DNA of 64,000 bases, from positions 3,100,001-3,164,000 of the forward strand of contig NW_026947543.1 of assembly GCF_034190915.1 (NCBI RefSeq), written 5' to 3'. The position numbers and the translations under genes are program-made. Under the pieces are notes generated by a model, which made no database searches, was not told the origin of the DNA, and saw only the letters and a program-made list of their open reading frames with translations. Below, in pieces: positions 35,931-48,748 of the stretch; position 1 is the stretch's first letter, and every line of letters begins with the position of its first letter. Source of the stretch: Cavia porcellus (lineage: Eukaryota > Chordata > Mammalia > Rodentia > Caviidae).

Positions 35931-37028
35931 GAGGACAACATTAAACTAGACACACTTGGTCTAGATCCCTGGGTTCACTACATGAGTTGTGGAGTCTAAA
36001 TATTCCATGCCATGAGAAAATACCTGGGATTTCTAGTGAAAGGGGCATTTGCATCCCTTTTCTAAGGGTTTCCCTTTCACCATGTTACAGTTGAATTCTG
36101 TGAAAACCTGCTGGTGATAATGTATTGAGCTAGTACCTCATGTTTAGTGTTCAGGGTTATGCTGGAATGGCTGCAGACCCCCTTGAAATAGCGATTGCAG
36201 ACAAGTGAACCCCGAGGAAGCTGGATAGTTGAAGCAGGCACTCCAAATATTCATGCACTGCAAGGATTCACTTTCACTTTGGGTCTCATCTTCTGGTTGC
36301 TGGCTTTTAGTGCTAACTGATACTACCATGGTGGCAGTAATCCAGCAGAGACTGCATGTATGGTTTGCAGGTTTGTTTCCCAAGCCACCAGAAACTTGGC
36401 AGAACCCAAATCATTATGGCATTTTCTTGCCTCCCTTGAAACATTTGGCTTTCTAAGTTTGATAACTGAATAGACTGGGCTAGTCACCTTTGGACCCCGT
36501 ATACCACAAACATAGCTAAAGACAGAGCCAATTACTTCCCTCCACTTGTCAAAATATGTCAAATTTGCTTGATCACCACAAGTTCAAAGAAAATTCTGAG
36601 GCAACTTAGAGAGGTTAATCAAATACTGCATGATTGGAATGGCTGTGGTTGTATGAGGTGGAAAGCTGCAGAGTTGGGCTGAAACTGTTCACAGAAATCC
36701 ACAGGTTTGTGGTTGCTAGGCAACCACACTGGGCTGAGATTGGCTGAACATCCCTGTGAGGTGGATTTTAGGCTCTAGGTTTGAAAATTTAAATGACTGG
36801 GATAGTCAAGTTTGGAACCCATAGACCTCAGACATACCAAAAGGTTTTCCAATTACTTCCCTCCACTTCTCAAAATATGTCAATTTTCTTGATCACTACA
36901 ACTGTAAAAAAAAATTCTGAGGCAACATAGAGAGACTAATCAAATACTGCATGATTGGAATGGCTGTGGTTGTATGAGGTGGAAAGCTGCAGAGTTGGGC
37001 TGAAACAGTTCACAGAAATCCAGAAGCT

Positions 37029-37195
37029 TGTGGTTGCCAGGCAACCACAATGGGCTGTGATTGGCTGAGCACCATTGTGAGCTGGACTTTGGGCTCTAGG
37101 ATACAAGTGTGCAGTAGGAGACCTGAGTCACAATGCTGGGCGTTGCCATGGAGACCTCAGTGGCACAGAGGACCTTGTAGGGCAAGATTTAAATA
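37029..37195 (+). promoter_or_regulatory. Promoter-like module, monomer 10
   Basis: All elements intact, TATA-like box at 37188-37195. The upstream X-box of this unit is mutated (36717). Confidence 0.55.
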
Positions 37196-39637
37196 GGATG
37201 AATATTCTTGGCTTGGTATGCCACAATATTCTCTCTGAAGGCTTCACTGCTCAGAATTAGTGGATGGAAATGCTTTCCAATCTACACATTGATGTACATT
37301 CAATGGGATATTAAATATGCCAGAACCTGGCAGATGACCTCTGCCATGTCCTATCCTTGAGCATAGGCTTTTCCCTTGTCATGTCAGTCATTTGGCTGAG
37401 TCCTGTTCCCTAAGCTATTCAGTCAAGACTTGCTGGCATCATTCACCTGCAGTATAAGAGCTTTCTGTGAAATTTCTCAGCAGAAATCCTCTGCAAGCAC
37501 ATAGCTTTGGATATGAGAGACAGTGGTGGAAGTTGAATTTCAAGGGCAGATATTTGAAAACAATGAAACAAGCCCCGAATAAGATCTTTACATGTTTCCC
37601 AGATGAATATGTTTGGAAATATGGGGGAAGATGGAGATCAAGGCTGGGAAGAGTGCACACCCATTTCAAGGTACAAAAACCAGGGAAAAACATGGGCAAG
37701 CAAGAGAGCTGGTTAATCTGATGTAAAAATCTTTGATGATGAAAGGAAAATTATATTCTCATGATGATATAATCAGGCTGTAGAAGTGAAGTTCTCATGT
37801 GGGTTGTCCTATGTGTGGCCTTCTGCATTGGGCAGTGGATGCAGGACAGGAGATTTCAAATAAATCTGGTGGAACACAAAATACTGAAAAAAATAATTAA
37901 GCCTAAATCCTGTGTATTCCTTACCTTTGAGAACATATATGGATAATGTATGAAGTTTCAAAAGAGAAAATGTCTATTGGGTCATGGTTTCAACAATGAA
38001 ATGGTCACTTCACATAACATTTTGAATTTTGCTTTCACCGTTGCTCATGTACCAGGCCTGAGTAAAGCTGAATGCAGAGTAAGCCTCATCAATAGTTGCG
38101 CATCCCATAAGTGGTTTTAAAACCAGTGAAACCCTTTCGAATTAGTGTTTGTATTTAATTGGTTGATTGGTTTTGCAAATTGTTTGTTTTACTATTTTTA
38201 AGTTTGTGAGTCAGGGAGGCCCTCACTCATAGTGATTTCGACCTCTCCAAAAGCTCTGAAGTTATTCATGTAACAGCTATTACATGCTATAAGTTTCTCC
38301 TATTAAAACTTGAAAGACTAACAGACTCTGCTACTTTTCATCTAAATTCAGTGTTCGGCTAAGTTCAGGGTTGGACTTTTTACAAGTCCTTTGAAATGTG
38401 TCCTCCTCTAGTCACTGGTCTTGCTGGAATTTACTTTCTTGTGAAGACAGGATTTGAGCAAATTGACACAAGTACAGTTTGCCACTACTCTGGACACCTG
38501 GTTAAATATCGAGTTCCCTAAATGGTGTGTGTTTTACTTTGATCTCTGCTGACACTTTGCTCATCCAGTTAGAACCACAGGGCTCCAGGCCATAGCGTTC
38601 CAGGCCTAAACAAGAAAATTTCCATTCCGTTTTGGGAGTTCATTCGTCTCTCATAATTACTTTTTCCACAAATGTGTGCTTCAGGAGAGGCCCTGTCCAA
38701 ATGTGGAGAGGCCCATTTTCATTCACTCACTTTCAGACTTTCTAAGATTTTCAGTTACTAGAGATTTGCCCAGACTTGCCATTGTCAAGGGACAGTGCAC
38801 TTCACTTGAAATTGTGCAGTATTACTTCATGTGTCTCCGTGGAAATTCCACCAATGGGAAACTCTCGCTGTAGTCATCTCCAAGTGTTGCTGCGTAAGAC
38901 AATATAACTAAAAAAGGATGTGGTTTCAAGCAGAATGAGGAAAGGAGGGATTATCTTTATTTCAGTGCAGGTTGACCTTTCAAAGAAACAGTAATTCCTA
39001 TCAAATAGGAGGTAAAATCTTTTGTAAAGAGACATGGACATGACACACTCAACTTTATGTCACTTTTTTTAAAACGCCAAGGGCATTTGAGAAATTCTTG
39101 GCTGCTGAATTGTCCCTTTTTGCAAATTTCTCTTAGGTAAGACACTCCAGCTTCTTCAAACCATGGTACAGTTCCTTCCATGTAAAAAACCAAAGGAAAA
39201 AGCAAAATAAATTAAATCAAAACTCATCAAATTACATTTGAGAGCACACAGTTGCTCAGCAGGCCCACTATTCAAGAAGCTAGAGGTACAGAATCCTCAG
39301 CATTCAGCCCATGGCCTGAAGTTTTGTCTCTATCATGGCCCCTCAATTCCCTGGCATGTCCACATTAACTCATGAATCTTTACTCATTTCCTCTTCAAAT
39401 GCACAGGATCCAATATATTTGAACCCTGTTCACCTGGGCTGTAATCATCCAAGGACACACCAGAGGAAGGGCAGCCACTCCCTTGCCTGGGGCCTTGGAG
39501 CTTATCACAATAGAAATGGACACCTGAACAAGGGGACCCAAAACAAAGAGAGGCATATTCCTAAAGCCTGAAGCACAGAAGCTACCTATAGACCAGTAGT
39601 GGGATTTCACAAATTATGTAAGAATTTCTGTGCACAT

Positions 39638-39779
39638 GCATGGCATGGCCCCTCATGCCTATAATCCCAGCAATCTGGGGGCTGAGCTGGATGGATCCTT
39701 GGGAGTTCCAGTCCATCTTGGGCTACGAATTGATCTCAAGGCCTCTTTCAACAACTACATAAGATGCTGTTTCCAAAAA
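39638..39779 (+). mobile_element. B1-type SINE, monomer 11
   Basis: Same insertion, type B version. It begins GCATGGCATGGCC and has CGAATTGATCTC. Confidence 0.8.
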
Positions 39780-40879
39780 GAGGACAACATTAAACTAGAC
39801 ACACTTGGTCTAGGTCCCTGGGTTCACTACATGAGTTGTGGAGTCTAAATATTCCATGCCATGAGAAAATACCTGGGATTTCTAGTGAAAGGGGCCTTTG
39901 CATCCCTTTTCTAAGGGTTTCCCTTTCACCATGTTACAGTTGAATTCTGGGAAAACCTGCTGGTGTTAAGGTATTGAGCTAGTACCTCATGTTTAGTGTT
40001 CAGGGTTATGCTGGAATGGCTGCAGACCTCCTTGAAATAGCGATTGCAGACAAGTGAACCCCGAGGAAGCTGGATAGTTGAAGCAGGCACTCCAAATATT
40101 CATGCACTGCAAGGATTCACTTTCATTTTGGGTCTCATCTTCTGGTTGCTGGCTTTTAGTGCTAACTGATACTACCATGGTTGCAGTAATCCAGCAGAGA
40201 CTGCATGTATGGTTTGCAGGTTTGCTTCCCAAGCCACCAGAAACTTGGCAGAACCCAAATCATTGTGGCATTTTCTTTCCTCCCTTGAAACATTAGGCTT
40301 TCTAAGTTTGATAACTTAATAGACTGGGCTAGTCATCTTTGGACCCCATATACCACAAACAGAGCTAAAGACAGAGCCAATTACTTCCGTCCACTTGTCA
40401 AAATATGTCAAATTTGCATGATCACCACAAGTTCAAAGAAAATTCTGAGGCAACTTAGAGAGGTGAATCAAATACTGCATGATTGGAATGGCTGTGGTTG
40501 TATGAGGTGGAAAGCTGCAGAGTTGGGCTGAAACTGTTCACAGAAATCCACAGGCTTGTGGTTGCCAGCCAACCACACTCGGCTGCGATTGGCTGAACAT
40601 CCCTGTGAGGTGGATTTTAGGCTCTAGGTTTGAAAATCTAAAAGACTGGGATAGTCAAGTTTGGAACCCATAGACCTCAGACATACCAAAAGGTTTTCCA
40701 ATTACTTCCCTCCACTTCTCAAAATATGTCAAATTTTCTTGATCACTACAACTGTAAAAAAAAAATTCTGAGGCAACATAGAGTGGCTAATCAAATACTG
40801 CATGATTGGAATGGCTGTGGTTGTATGAGGTGGAAAGCTGCAGAGTTGGGCTGAAACAGTTCACAGAAATCCACAAGCT

Positions 40880-41046
40880 TGTGGTTGCCAGGCAACCACA
40901 ATGGGCTGTGATTGGCTGAGCACCATTGTGAGCTGGACTTTAGGCTCTAGGATACAAGTGTGCAGTAGGAGACCTGAGTCACAATGCTGGGCATTGCCAT
41001 GGAGACCTCAGTGGCACAGAGGACCTTGTAGGGCAAGATTTAAATA
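40880..41046 (+). promoter_or_regulatory. Promoter-like module, monomer 11
   Basis: X-box, CCAAT, AP-1 and TATA-like box (41039-41046) intact. The lower RFX half-site is changed to ATTGCC. Confidence 0.5.
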
Positions 41047-43490
41047 GGATGAATATTCTTGGCCTGGTATGCCACAATATTCTCTCCGAAGGCTTCACTG
41101 CTCAGAATTTGTGGATGGAAATGCTTGCCAATCTACACATTGATGTACTTTCAATGGGATATTAAATATGCCAGGGCCTGGCAGATGACCTCTGCCATGT
41201 CCTATCCTTGAGCATACGCTATTCCCTTGTCATGTCAGTCATTTGGCTGAGTCCTGTTCCCTAAGCTATTCAGTCAAGACTTGCTGGCATCATTCACCTG
41301 CAGTATAAGAGCTTTCTGTGAAATTTCTCAGCAGAAATCCTCTGCAAGCACATAGTTTTGGATATGAGAGACAGTGGTGGAAGTCGAATTTCAAGGGCAG
41401 ATATTTAAAAACAATGAAACAAGCCCCGAATAACATCTTTACATGTTTCTCAGATGAATATGTTTGGAAATATGGGGGAAGATGGAGATCAAGGCTGGGA
41501 AGAGTGCACACCCATTTCAAGGTACAAAAACCAGGGAAAAACATGGGCAAGCAAGAGAGCTGGTTAATCTGATGTAAAAAATCTTTGATGATGAAAGGAA
41601 AATTATATTCTCATGATGATATAATCAGTCTGTAGAAGTGAAGTTCTCATGTTTGTTGTCCTATGTGTGGCCTTCTGCATTGGGCAGTGGATGCAGGACA
41701 GGAGATCTTCAAATAAATCTGGTGGAACACAAAATACTGAAAAAAACACTTCAGCCTAAATCCTGTGTATTCCTTCCCTTTGAGCACATATATGGATAAT
41801 GTATGAAGTTTCAAAAGAGCAAATGTCTATTGGGTCATGATTTCAACAATGAAATGGTCACTTCACATAACATTTTGAATATTGCTTTCACAGTTGCTCA
41901 TGTACCAGGCCTGAGTAAAGCAGAATGCAGAGTAAGCCTCATCAATAGTTGTGCATTCCATAAGTGGTTTTAAAACCAGTGAAACCCTTTGGACTTAGTG
42001 TTTGTATTTAATTGGTTGATTGGTTTTGCAAATTGTTTGTTTTCCTATTTTTAACTTTGTGAGTCAGGGAAGCCCTCACTCATAGTGATTTCGACCTCTC
42101 CAAAAGCTCTGAAGTTATTCATGTAACAGCTATTACATGCTATAAGTTTCTCCTATTAAAACTTGAAAGACTAACAGACTCTGCTACTTTTCATCTAAAT
42201 TCAGTGTTGGGCTAAGTTCAGGGTTGGACTTTTTACAAGTCCTTTGAAATGTGTCCTCCTCTAGTCACTGGTCGTGCTGGAATTTACTTTCTTGTGAAGA
42301 CAGGATTTGAGCAAATTGACACAAGTACAGTTTGCCACAACTCTGGACACCTGGTTAAATATCGAGTTCCCTAAATGGTGTGTGTTTTACTTTTATCTCT
42401 GCTCACACTTTGCTAATGCAGTTAGAACCACAGGGTTCCAGGCCATAGCGTTCCAGGCCTAAACAAGAAAATTTCCATTCCGTTTTGGGAGTTCATTCGT
42501 CTCTCATAATTACTTTTTCCACAAATGTGTGCTTCAGGAGAGGCCCTGTCCAAATGTGGAGAGGCCCATTTTCATTCACTCACTTTCAGACTTTCTAAGA
42601 TTTTCAGTTACTAGAGATTTGCCCAGACTTGCCATTGTCAAGGGACAGTGCACTTCACTTGAAATTGTGCAGTATTACTTCATGTGTCTCCGTGGAAATT
42701 CCACCAATGGGAAACTCTCGCTGTAGTCATCTCCAAGTGTTGCTGCGTAAGAAAATATAACTAACAAAGGATGTGGTTTCAAGCAGAATGAAGAAAGGAG
42801 GGATTATCTTTATTTCAGTGCAGGTTGACCTTGCAAAGAAACAGTAATTTCTATCAAATAGGAGGTAAAATCTTTTGTAAAGAGACATGGACATGACACA
42901 CTCAACTTTATGTCACTTTTTTTAAAACGCCAAGGGCATTTGAGAAATTCTTGGCTGCTGAATTGTCCCTTTTTGCAAATTTCTCTTAGGTAAGACACTT
43001 CAGCTTCTTCAAACCATGGTACAGTTCCTTCCATGTAAAAAACCAAAGCAAAAAACAAAATAAATTAAAACAAAACCCATCAAATTATATTTGAGAGCAT
43101 ACAATTGCTCAGCAGGCCCACTATTCAAGAAGCTAGAGGTACAGAATCCTCAGCCTTCAGCCCATGCCCTGAAGCTTTGTCTCTATCATGGCCCCTCAAT
43201 TCCCTGGCATGTCCACATTAACTCATGAATCTTTACTCATTTCCTCTTCAAATGCACAGGATCCAATATATTTGAACCCTGTTCACCTGGGCTGTAATCA
43301 TCCAAGGACACACCAGAGGAAGGGCAGCCACTCCCTTGCCTGGGGCCTTGGAGCTTATCACAATAGAAATGGACACCTGAACAAGGGGAGCCAAAACAAA
43401 GAGAGGCATATTCCTAAAGCCTGAAGCACAGATGCTACCTATAGACCAGTAGTGGGATTTCACAAATTATGTAAGAATCTCTGTGCACAT

Positions 43491-43632
43491 GCTTGGCATG
43501 GTCCCTCATGCCTATAATCCCAGCAATCTGGGGGCTGAGGTGGTTTGATCCTTGGGAGTTCCAGTCCATCTTGGGCTACGAATTTATCTCAAGGCCTCTT
43601 TCAACAACTACATAAGATGCTGTTTCCAAAAA
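43491..43632 (+). mobile_element. B1-type SINE, monomer 12
   Basis: Same insertion. Type B version with GGTGGTTTGATCC; from this unit on GGTGGTT is usual in place of GCTGGAT. Confidence 0.8.
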
Positions 43633-44731
43633 GAGGACAACATTAAACTAGACACACTTGGTCTAGGTCCCTGGGTTCACTACATGAGTTGTGGAGTCTA
43701 AATATTCCATGCCATGAGAAAATACCTGGGATTTCTAGTGAAAGGGGCATTTGCATCCCTTTTCTAAGGGTTTCCCTATCACCATGTTACAGTTGAATTC
43801 TGGGAAAACCTGCTGGTGATAAGGTATTGAGCTTGTACCTCATGTTTAGTGTTCAGGGTTATGCTGGAATGGCTGCAGACCTCCTTGAAATAGCGATTGC
43901 AGACAAGTGAACCCCGAGGAAGCTGGATAGTTGAAGCAGGCACTCCAAATATTCATGCACTGCAAGGATTCACTTTCATTTTGGGTCTCATCTTCTGGTT
44001 GCTGGCTTTTAGTGCTAACTGATACTACCATGGTGGCAGTAATCCAGCAGAGACTGCATGTATGGTTTGCAGGTTTGCTTCCCAAGCCACCAGAAATTTG
44101 GCAGAACCCAAATCATTGTGGCATTTTCTTTCCTCCCTTAAAACATTTGGCTTTCTAAGTTTGATAACTGAATAGACTGGGCTAGTCATCTTTGGACCCC
44201 ATATACCACAAACAGAGCTAAAGACAGAGCCAATTACTTCCCTCCACTTGTCAAAATATGTCAAATTTGCTTGATCACCACAAGTTCAAAGAAAATTCTG
44301 AGGCAACTTAGAGAGGTGAATCAAATACTGCATGATTGGAATGGCTGTGGTTGTATGAGGTGGAAAGCTGCAGAGTTGGGCTGAAACTCTTCACAGAAAT
44401 CCACAGGCTTGTGGTTGCCAGGCAACCACACTGGGCTGAGATTGGATGAACATCCCTGTGAGGTGGATTTTAGGCTCTAGGTTTGAAAATTTAAAAGACT
44501 GGGATAGTCAAGTTTGGAACCCATAGACCTCAGACATACCAAAAGGTTTTCCAATTACTTCCCTCCACTTCTCAAAATATGTCAAATTTTCTTGATCACT
44601 ACAACTGTAAAAAAAAATTCTGAGGCAACATAGAGTGGCTAATCAAATACTGCATGATTGGAATGGCTGTGGTTGTATGAGGTGGAAAGCTGCAGAGTTG
44701 GGCTGAAACAGTTCACAGAAATCCACAATCT

Positions 44732-44898
44732 TGTGGTTGCCAGGCAACCACAATGGGCTGTGATTGGCTGAGCACCATGGTGAGCTGGACTTTAGGCTCT
44801 AGGATACAAGTGTGCAGTAGGAGACCTGAGTCACAATGCTGGGCATTGCCATGGAGACCTCAGTGGCACAGAGGACCTTGTAGGGCAAGATTTAAATA
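44732..44898 (+). promoter_or_regulatory. Promoter-like module, monomer 12
   Basis: X-box, CCAAT, AP-1 and TATA-like box (44891-44898) intact. The lower RFX half-site reads ATTGCC, and GCACCATGGTGAG follows the CCAAT site. Confidence 0.5.
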
Positions 44899-47340
44899 GG
44901 ATGAATATTCTTGGCCTGGTATGCCACAATATTCTCTCTGAAGGCTTCACTGCTCAGAATTTGTGGATGGAAATGCTTGCCAATCTACACATTGATGTAC
45001 TTTCAATGGGATATTAAATATGCCAGGGCCTGGCAGATGACCTCTGCCATGTCCTATCCTTGAGCATACGCTATTCCCTTGTCATGTCAGTCATTTGGCT
45101 GAGTCCTGTTCCCTAAGCTATTCAGTCAAGACTTGCTGGCATCATTCACCTGCAGTATAAGAGCTTTCTGTGAAATTTCTCAGCAGAAATCCTCTGCAAG
45201 CACATAGTTTTGGATATGAGAGACAGTGGTGGAAGTCGAATTTCAAGGGCAGATATTTGAAAACAATGAAACAAGCCCCGAATAACATCTTTACATGTTT
45301 CTCAGATGAAAATGTTTGGAAATATGGGGGAAGATGGAGATCAAGGCTGGGAAGAGTGCACACCCATTTCAAGGTACAAAAACCAGGGAAAAACATGGGC
45401 AAGCAAGAGAGCTGGTTAATCTGATGTAAAAACCTTTGATGATGAAAGTAAAATTATATTCTCATGATGATATAATCAGGCTGTAGAAGTGAAGTTCTCA
45501 TGTTTGTTGTCCTATGTGTGGCCTTCTGCATTGGGCAGTGGATGCAGGACAGGAGATCTTCAAATAAATCTGGTGGAACACAAAATACTGAAAAAAAAAC
45601 TTCAGCCTAAATCCTGTGTATTCCTTCCCTTTGAGAACATATATGGATAATGTATGAAGTTTCCAAAGGTTAAAATGTCTATTGGGTCATGATTTCAACA
45701 ATGAAATGGTCACTTCACATAACATTTTAATGTTGCTTTCACAGTTGCTCATGTACCAGGCCTGAGTAAAGCAGAATGCAGAGTAAGCCTCATCAATAGT
45801 TGTGCATTCCATAAGTGGTTTTAAAACCAGTGAAACCCTTTGGATTTAGTGTTTGTATTTAATTGGTTGATTGGTTTTGCAAATTGTTTGTTTTCCTATT
45901 TTTAACTTTGTGAGTCAGGGAAGCCCTCACTCATAGTGATTTCGACCTCTCCAAAAGCTCTGAAGTTATTCATGTAACAGCTATTACATGCTATAAGTTT
46001 CTCCTATTAAAACTTGAAAGACGAACAGACTCTGCTACTTGTCATCCAAATTCAGTGTTGCGCTAAATTCAGGGTTGGACTTTTTACAAGTCCTTTGAAA
46101 TGTGTCCTCCTCTAGTCACTGGTCGTGCTGGAATTTACTTTCTTGTGAAGACAGGATTTGAGCAAATTGACACAAGTACAGTTTGCCACAACTCTGGACA
46201 CCTGGTTAAATATCGAGTTCCCTAAATGGTGTGTGTTTTACTTTGATCTCTGCTGACACTTTGCTCATCCAGTTAGAACCACAGGGCTCCAGGCCATAGC
46301 GTTCCAGGCCTAAACAAGAAAATTTCCATTCCATTTTGGGAGTTCATTCGTCTCTCATAATTACTTTTTCCACAAATGTGTGCTTCAGGAGAGGCCCTGT
46401 CCAAATGTGGAGAGGCCCATTTTCATTCACTCACTTTCAGACTTTCTAAGATTTTCAGTTACTAGAGATTTGCCCACACTTGCCATTGTCAAGGGACAGT
46501 GCACTTCACTTGAAATTGTGCAGTATTACTTCATGTGTCTCCGTGGAAATTCCACCAATGGGAAACTCTCGCTGTAGTCATCTCCAAGTGTTGCTGAGTC
46601 AGAAAATATAAATAACAAAGGATGTGGTTTCAAGCAGAATGAGGAAAGGAGGGATTATCTTTATTTCAGTGCAGGTTGACCTTGCAAAGAAACAGTAATT
46701 CCTATCAAATAGGAGGTAAAATCTTTTGTAAAGAGACATGGACATGACACACTCAAATTTATGTCACATTTTTTAAAACGCCAAGGGCATTTGAGAAATT
46801 CTTGGCTGCTGAATTGTCCCTTTTTGCAAATTTCTCTTAGGTAAGACACTCCAGCTTCTTCAAACCATGGTACAGTTCCTTCCATGTAAAAAACCAAAGC
46901 AAAAAACAAAATAAATTAAAACAAAACCCATCAAATTACATTTGAGAGCATACAATTGCTCAGCAGGCCCACTATTCAAGAAGCTAGAGGTACAGAATCC
47001 TCAGCCTTCAGCCCATGCCCTGAAGCTTTGTCTCTATCATGGCCCCTCAATTCCCTGGCATGTCCACATTAACTCATGAATCTTTACTCGTTTCCTCTTC
47101 AAATGCACAGGATCCAATATATTTGAACCCTGTTCACCTGGGCTGTAATCATCCAAGGACACACCAGAGGAAGGGCAGCCACTCCCTTGCCTGGGGCCTT
47201 GGAGCTTATCACAATAGAAATGGACACCTGAACAAGGGGAGCCAAAACAAAGAGAGGCATATTCCTAAACCTGAAGCACAGAAGCTACCTATAGACCAGT
47301 AGTGGGATTTCACAAATTATGTAAGAATCTCTGTGCACAT

Positions 47341-47482
47341 GCTTGGCATGGTCCCTCATGCCTATAATCGCAGCAATCTGGGGGCTGAGGTGGTTGGATC
47401 CTTGGGAGTTCCAGTCCATCTTGGGCTACGAATTTATCTCAAGGCCTCTTTCAACAACTACATAAGATGCTGTTTCCAAAAA
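47341..47482 (+). mobile_element. B1-type SINE, monomer 13
   Basis: Same insertion, type B version. It has the private change TATAATCGCAGC. Confidence 0.8.
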
Positions 47483-48581
47483 GAGGACAACATTAAACTA
47501 GACACACTTGGTCTAGGTCCCTGGGTTCACTACATGAGTTGTGGAGTCTAAATATTCCATGCCATGAGAAAATACCTGGGATTTCTAGTGAAAGGGGCAT
47601 TTGCATCCCTTTTCTAAGGGTTTCCCTTTCACCATGTTACAGTTGAATTCTGGGAAAACCTGCTGGTGATAAGGTATTGAGCTAGTAGCTCATGTTTAGT
47701 GTTCAGGGTTATGCTGGAATGGCTGCAGACCTCCTTGAAATAGCGATTGCAGACAAGTGAACCCCGAGGAAGCTGGATAGTTGAAGCAGGCACTCCAAAT
47801 ATTCATGCACTGCAAGGATTCACTTTCATTTTGGGTCTCATCTTCTGGTTGCTGGCTTTTAGTGCTAACTGATACTACCATGGTGGCAGTAATCCAGCAG
47901 AGACTGCATGTATGGTTTGCAGGTTTGCTTCCCAAGCCACCAGAAACTTGGCAGAACCCAAACCATTGTGGCATTTTCTTTCCTCCCTTGAAACATTTGG
48001 CTTTCTAAGTTTGATAACTGAATAGACTGGGCTAGTCATCTTTGGACCCCATATACCACAAACAGAGCTAAAGACAGAGCCAATTACTTCCCTCCACTTG
48101 TCAAAATATGTCAAATTTGCTTGATCACCACAAGTTCAAAGAAAATTCTGAGGCAACTTTGAGAGGTTAATCAAATACTGCATGATTGGAATGGCTGTGG
48201 TTGTATGAGGTGGAAAGCTGCAGAGTTGGGCTGAAACTGTTCACAGAAATCCACAGGCTTGTGGTTGCCAGGCAACCACACTGGGCTGAGATTGGCTGAA
48301 CATCCTTGTGAGGTGGATTTTAGGCTCTAGGTTTGAAAATTTAAAAGACTGGGATAGTCAAGTTTGGAACCCATAGACCTCAGACATACCAAAAGGTTTT
48401 CCAATTACTTCCCTCCACTTATCAAAATATGTCAAATTTTCTTGATCACTACAACTGTAAAAAAAAATTCTGAGGCAACATAGAGTGGCTAATCAAATAC
48501 TGCATGATTGGAATGGCTGTGGTTGTATGAGGTGGAAAGCTGCAGAGTTGGGTTGAAACAGTTCACCGAAATCCACAAGCT

Positions 48582-48748
48582 TGTGGTTGCCAGGCAACCA
48601 CAATGGGCTGTGATTGGCTGAGCACCATGGTGAGCTGGACTTTAGGCTCTAGGATACAAGTGTGCAGTAGGAGACCTGAGTCACAATGCTGGGCATTGCC
48701 ATGGAGACCTCAGTGGCACAGAGGACCTTGTAGGGCAAGATTTAAATA
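48582..48748 (+). promoter_or_regulatory. Promoter-like module, monomer 13
   Basis: X-box, CCAAT, AP-1 and TATA-like box (48741-48748) intact. The lower RFX half-site reads ATTGCC, as in monomers 11, 12 and 17. Confidence 0.5.

Larger units (their letters stand above)
34442..38290 (+). repeat. Monomer 10 (type B, bridge between subgroups)
   Basis: Type B unit with internal repeats at 36457-36778 and 36779-37100. The left part resembles monomer 9; the right part (TATGAAGTTTC, about 37948) resembles monomers 11 and 12. The first X-box is changed at 36717 (C to T). The mini-exon acceptor has lost its AG (CACCG at 38036-38040). Confidence 0.95.
38291..42143 (+). repeat. Monomer 11 (type B, subgroup 11-12)
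   Basis: Type B unit, 3853 bp, with internal repeats at 40306-40627 and 40628-40951. The first X-box is changed at 40569 (G to C). The RFX half-site below the second X-box reads GCATTGCC, as in monomers 12, 13 and 17. Confidence 0.95.
42144..45994 (+). repeat. Monomer 12 (type B, subgroup 11-12)
   Basis: Type B unit with internal repeats at 44159-44480 and 44481-44803. It shares GAAACTCTTCACAG and GATTGGATGAACATCC in its first internal repeat with monomer 17, a hint of block exchange over five units. It shares AATAACATCTTTAC with monomer 11. Confidence 0.95.
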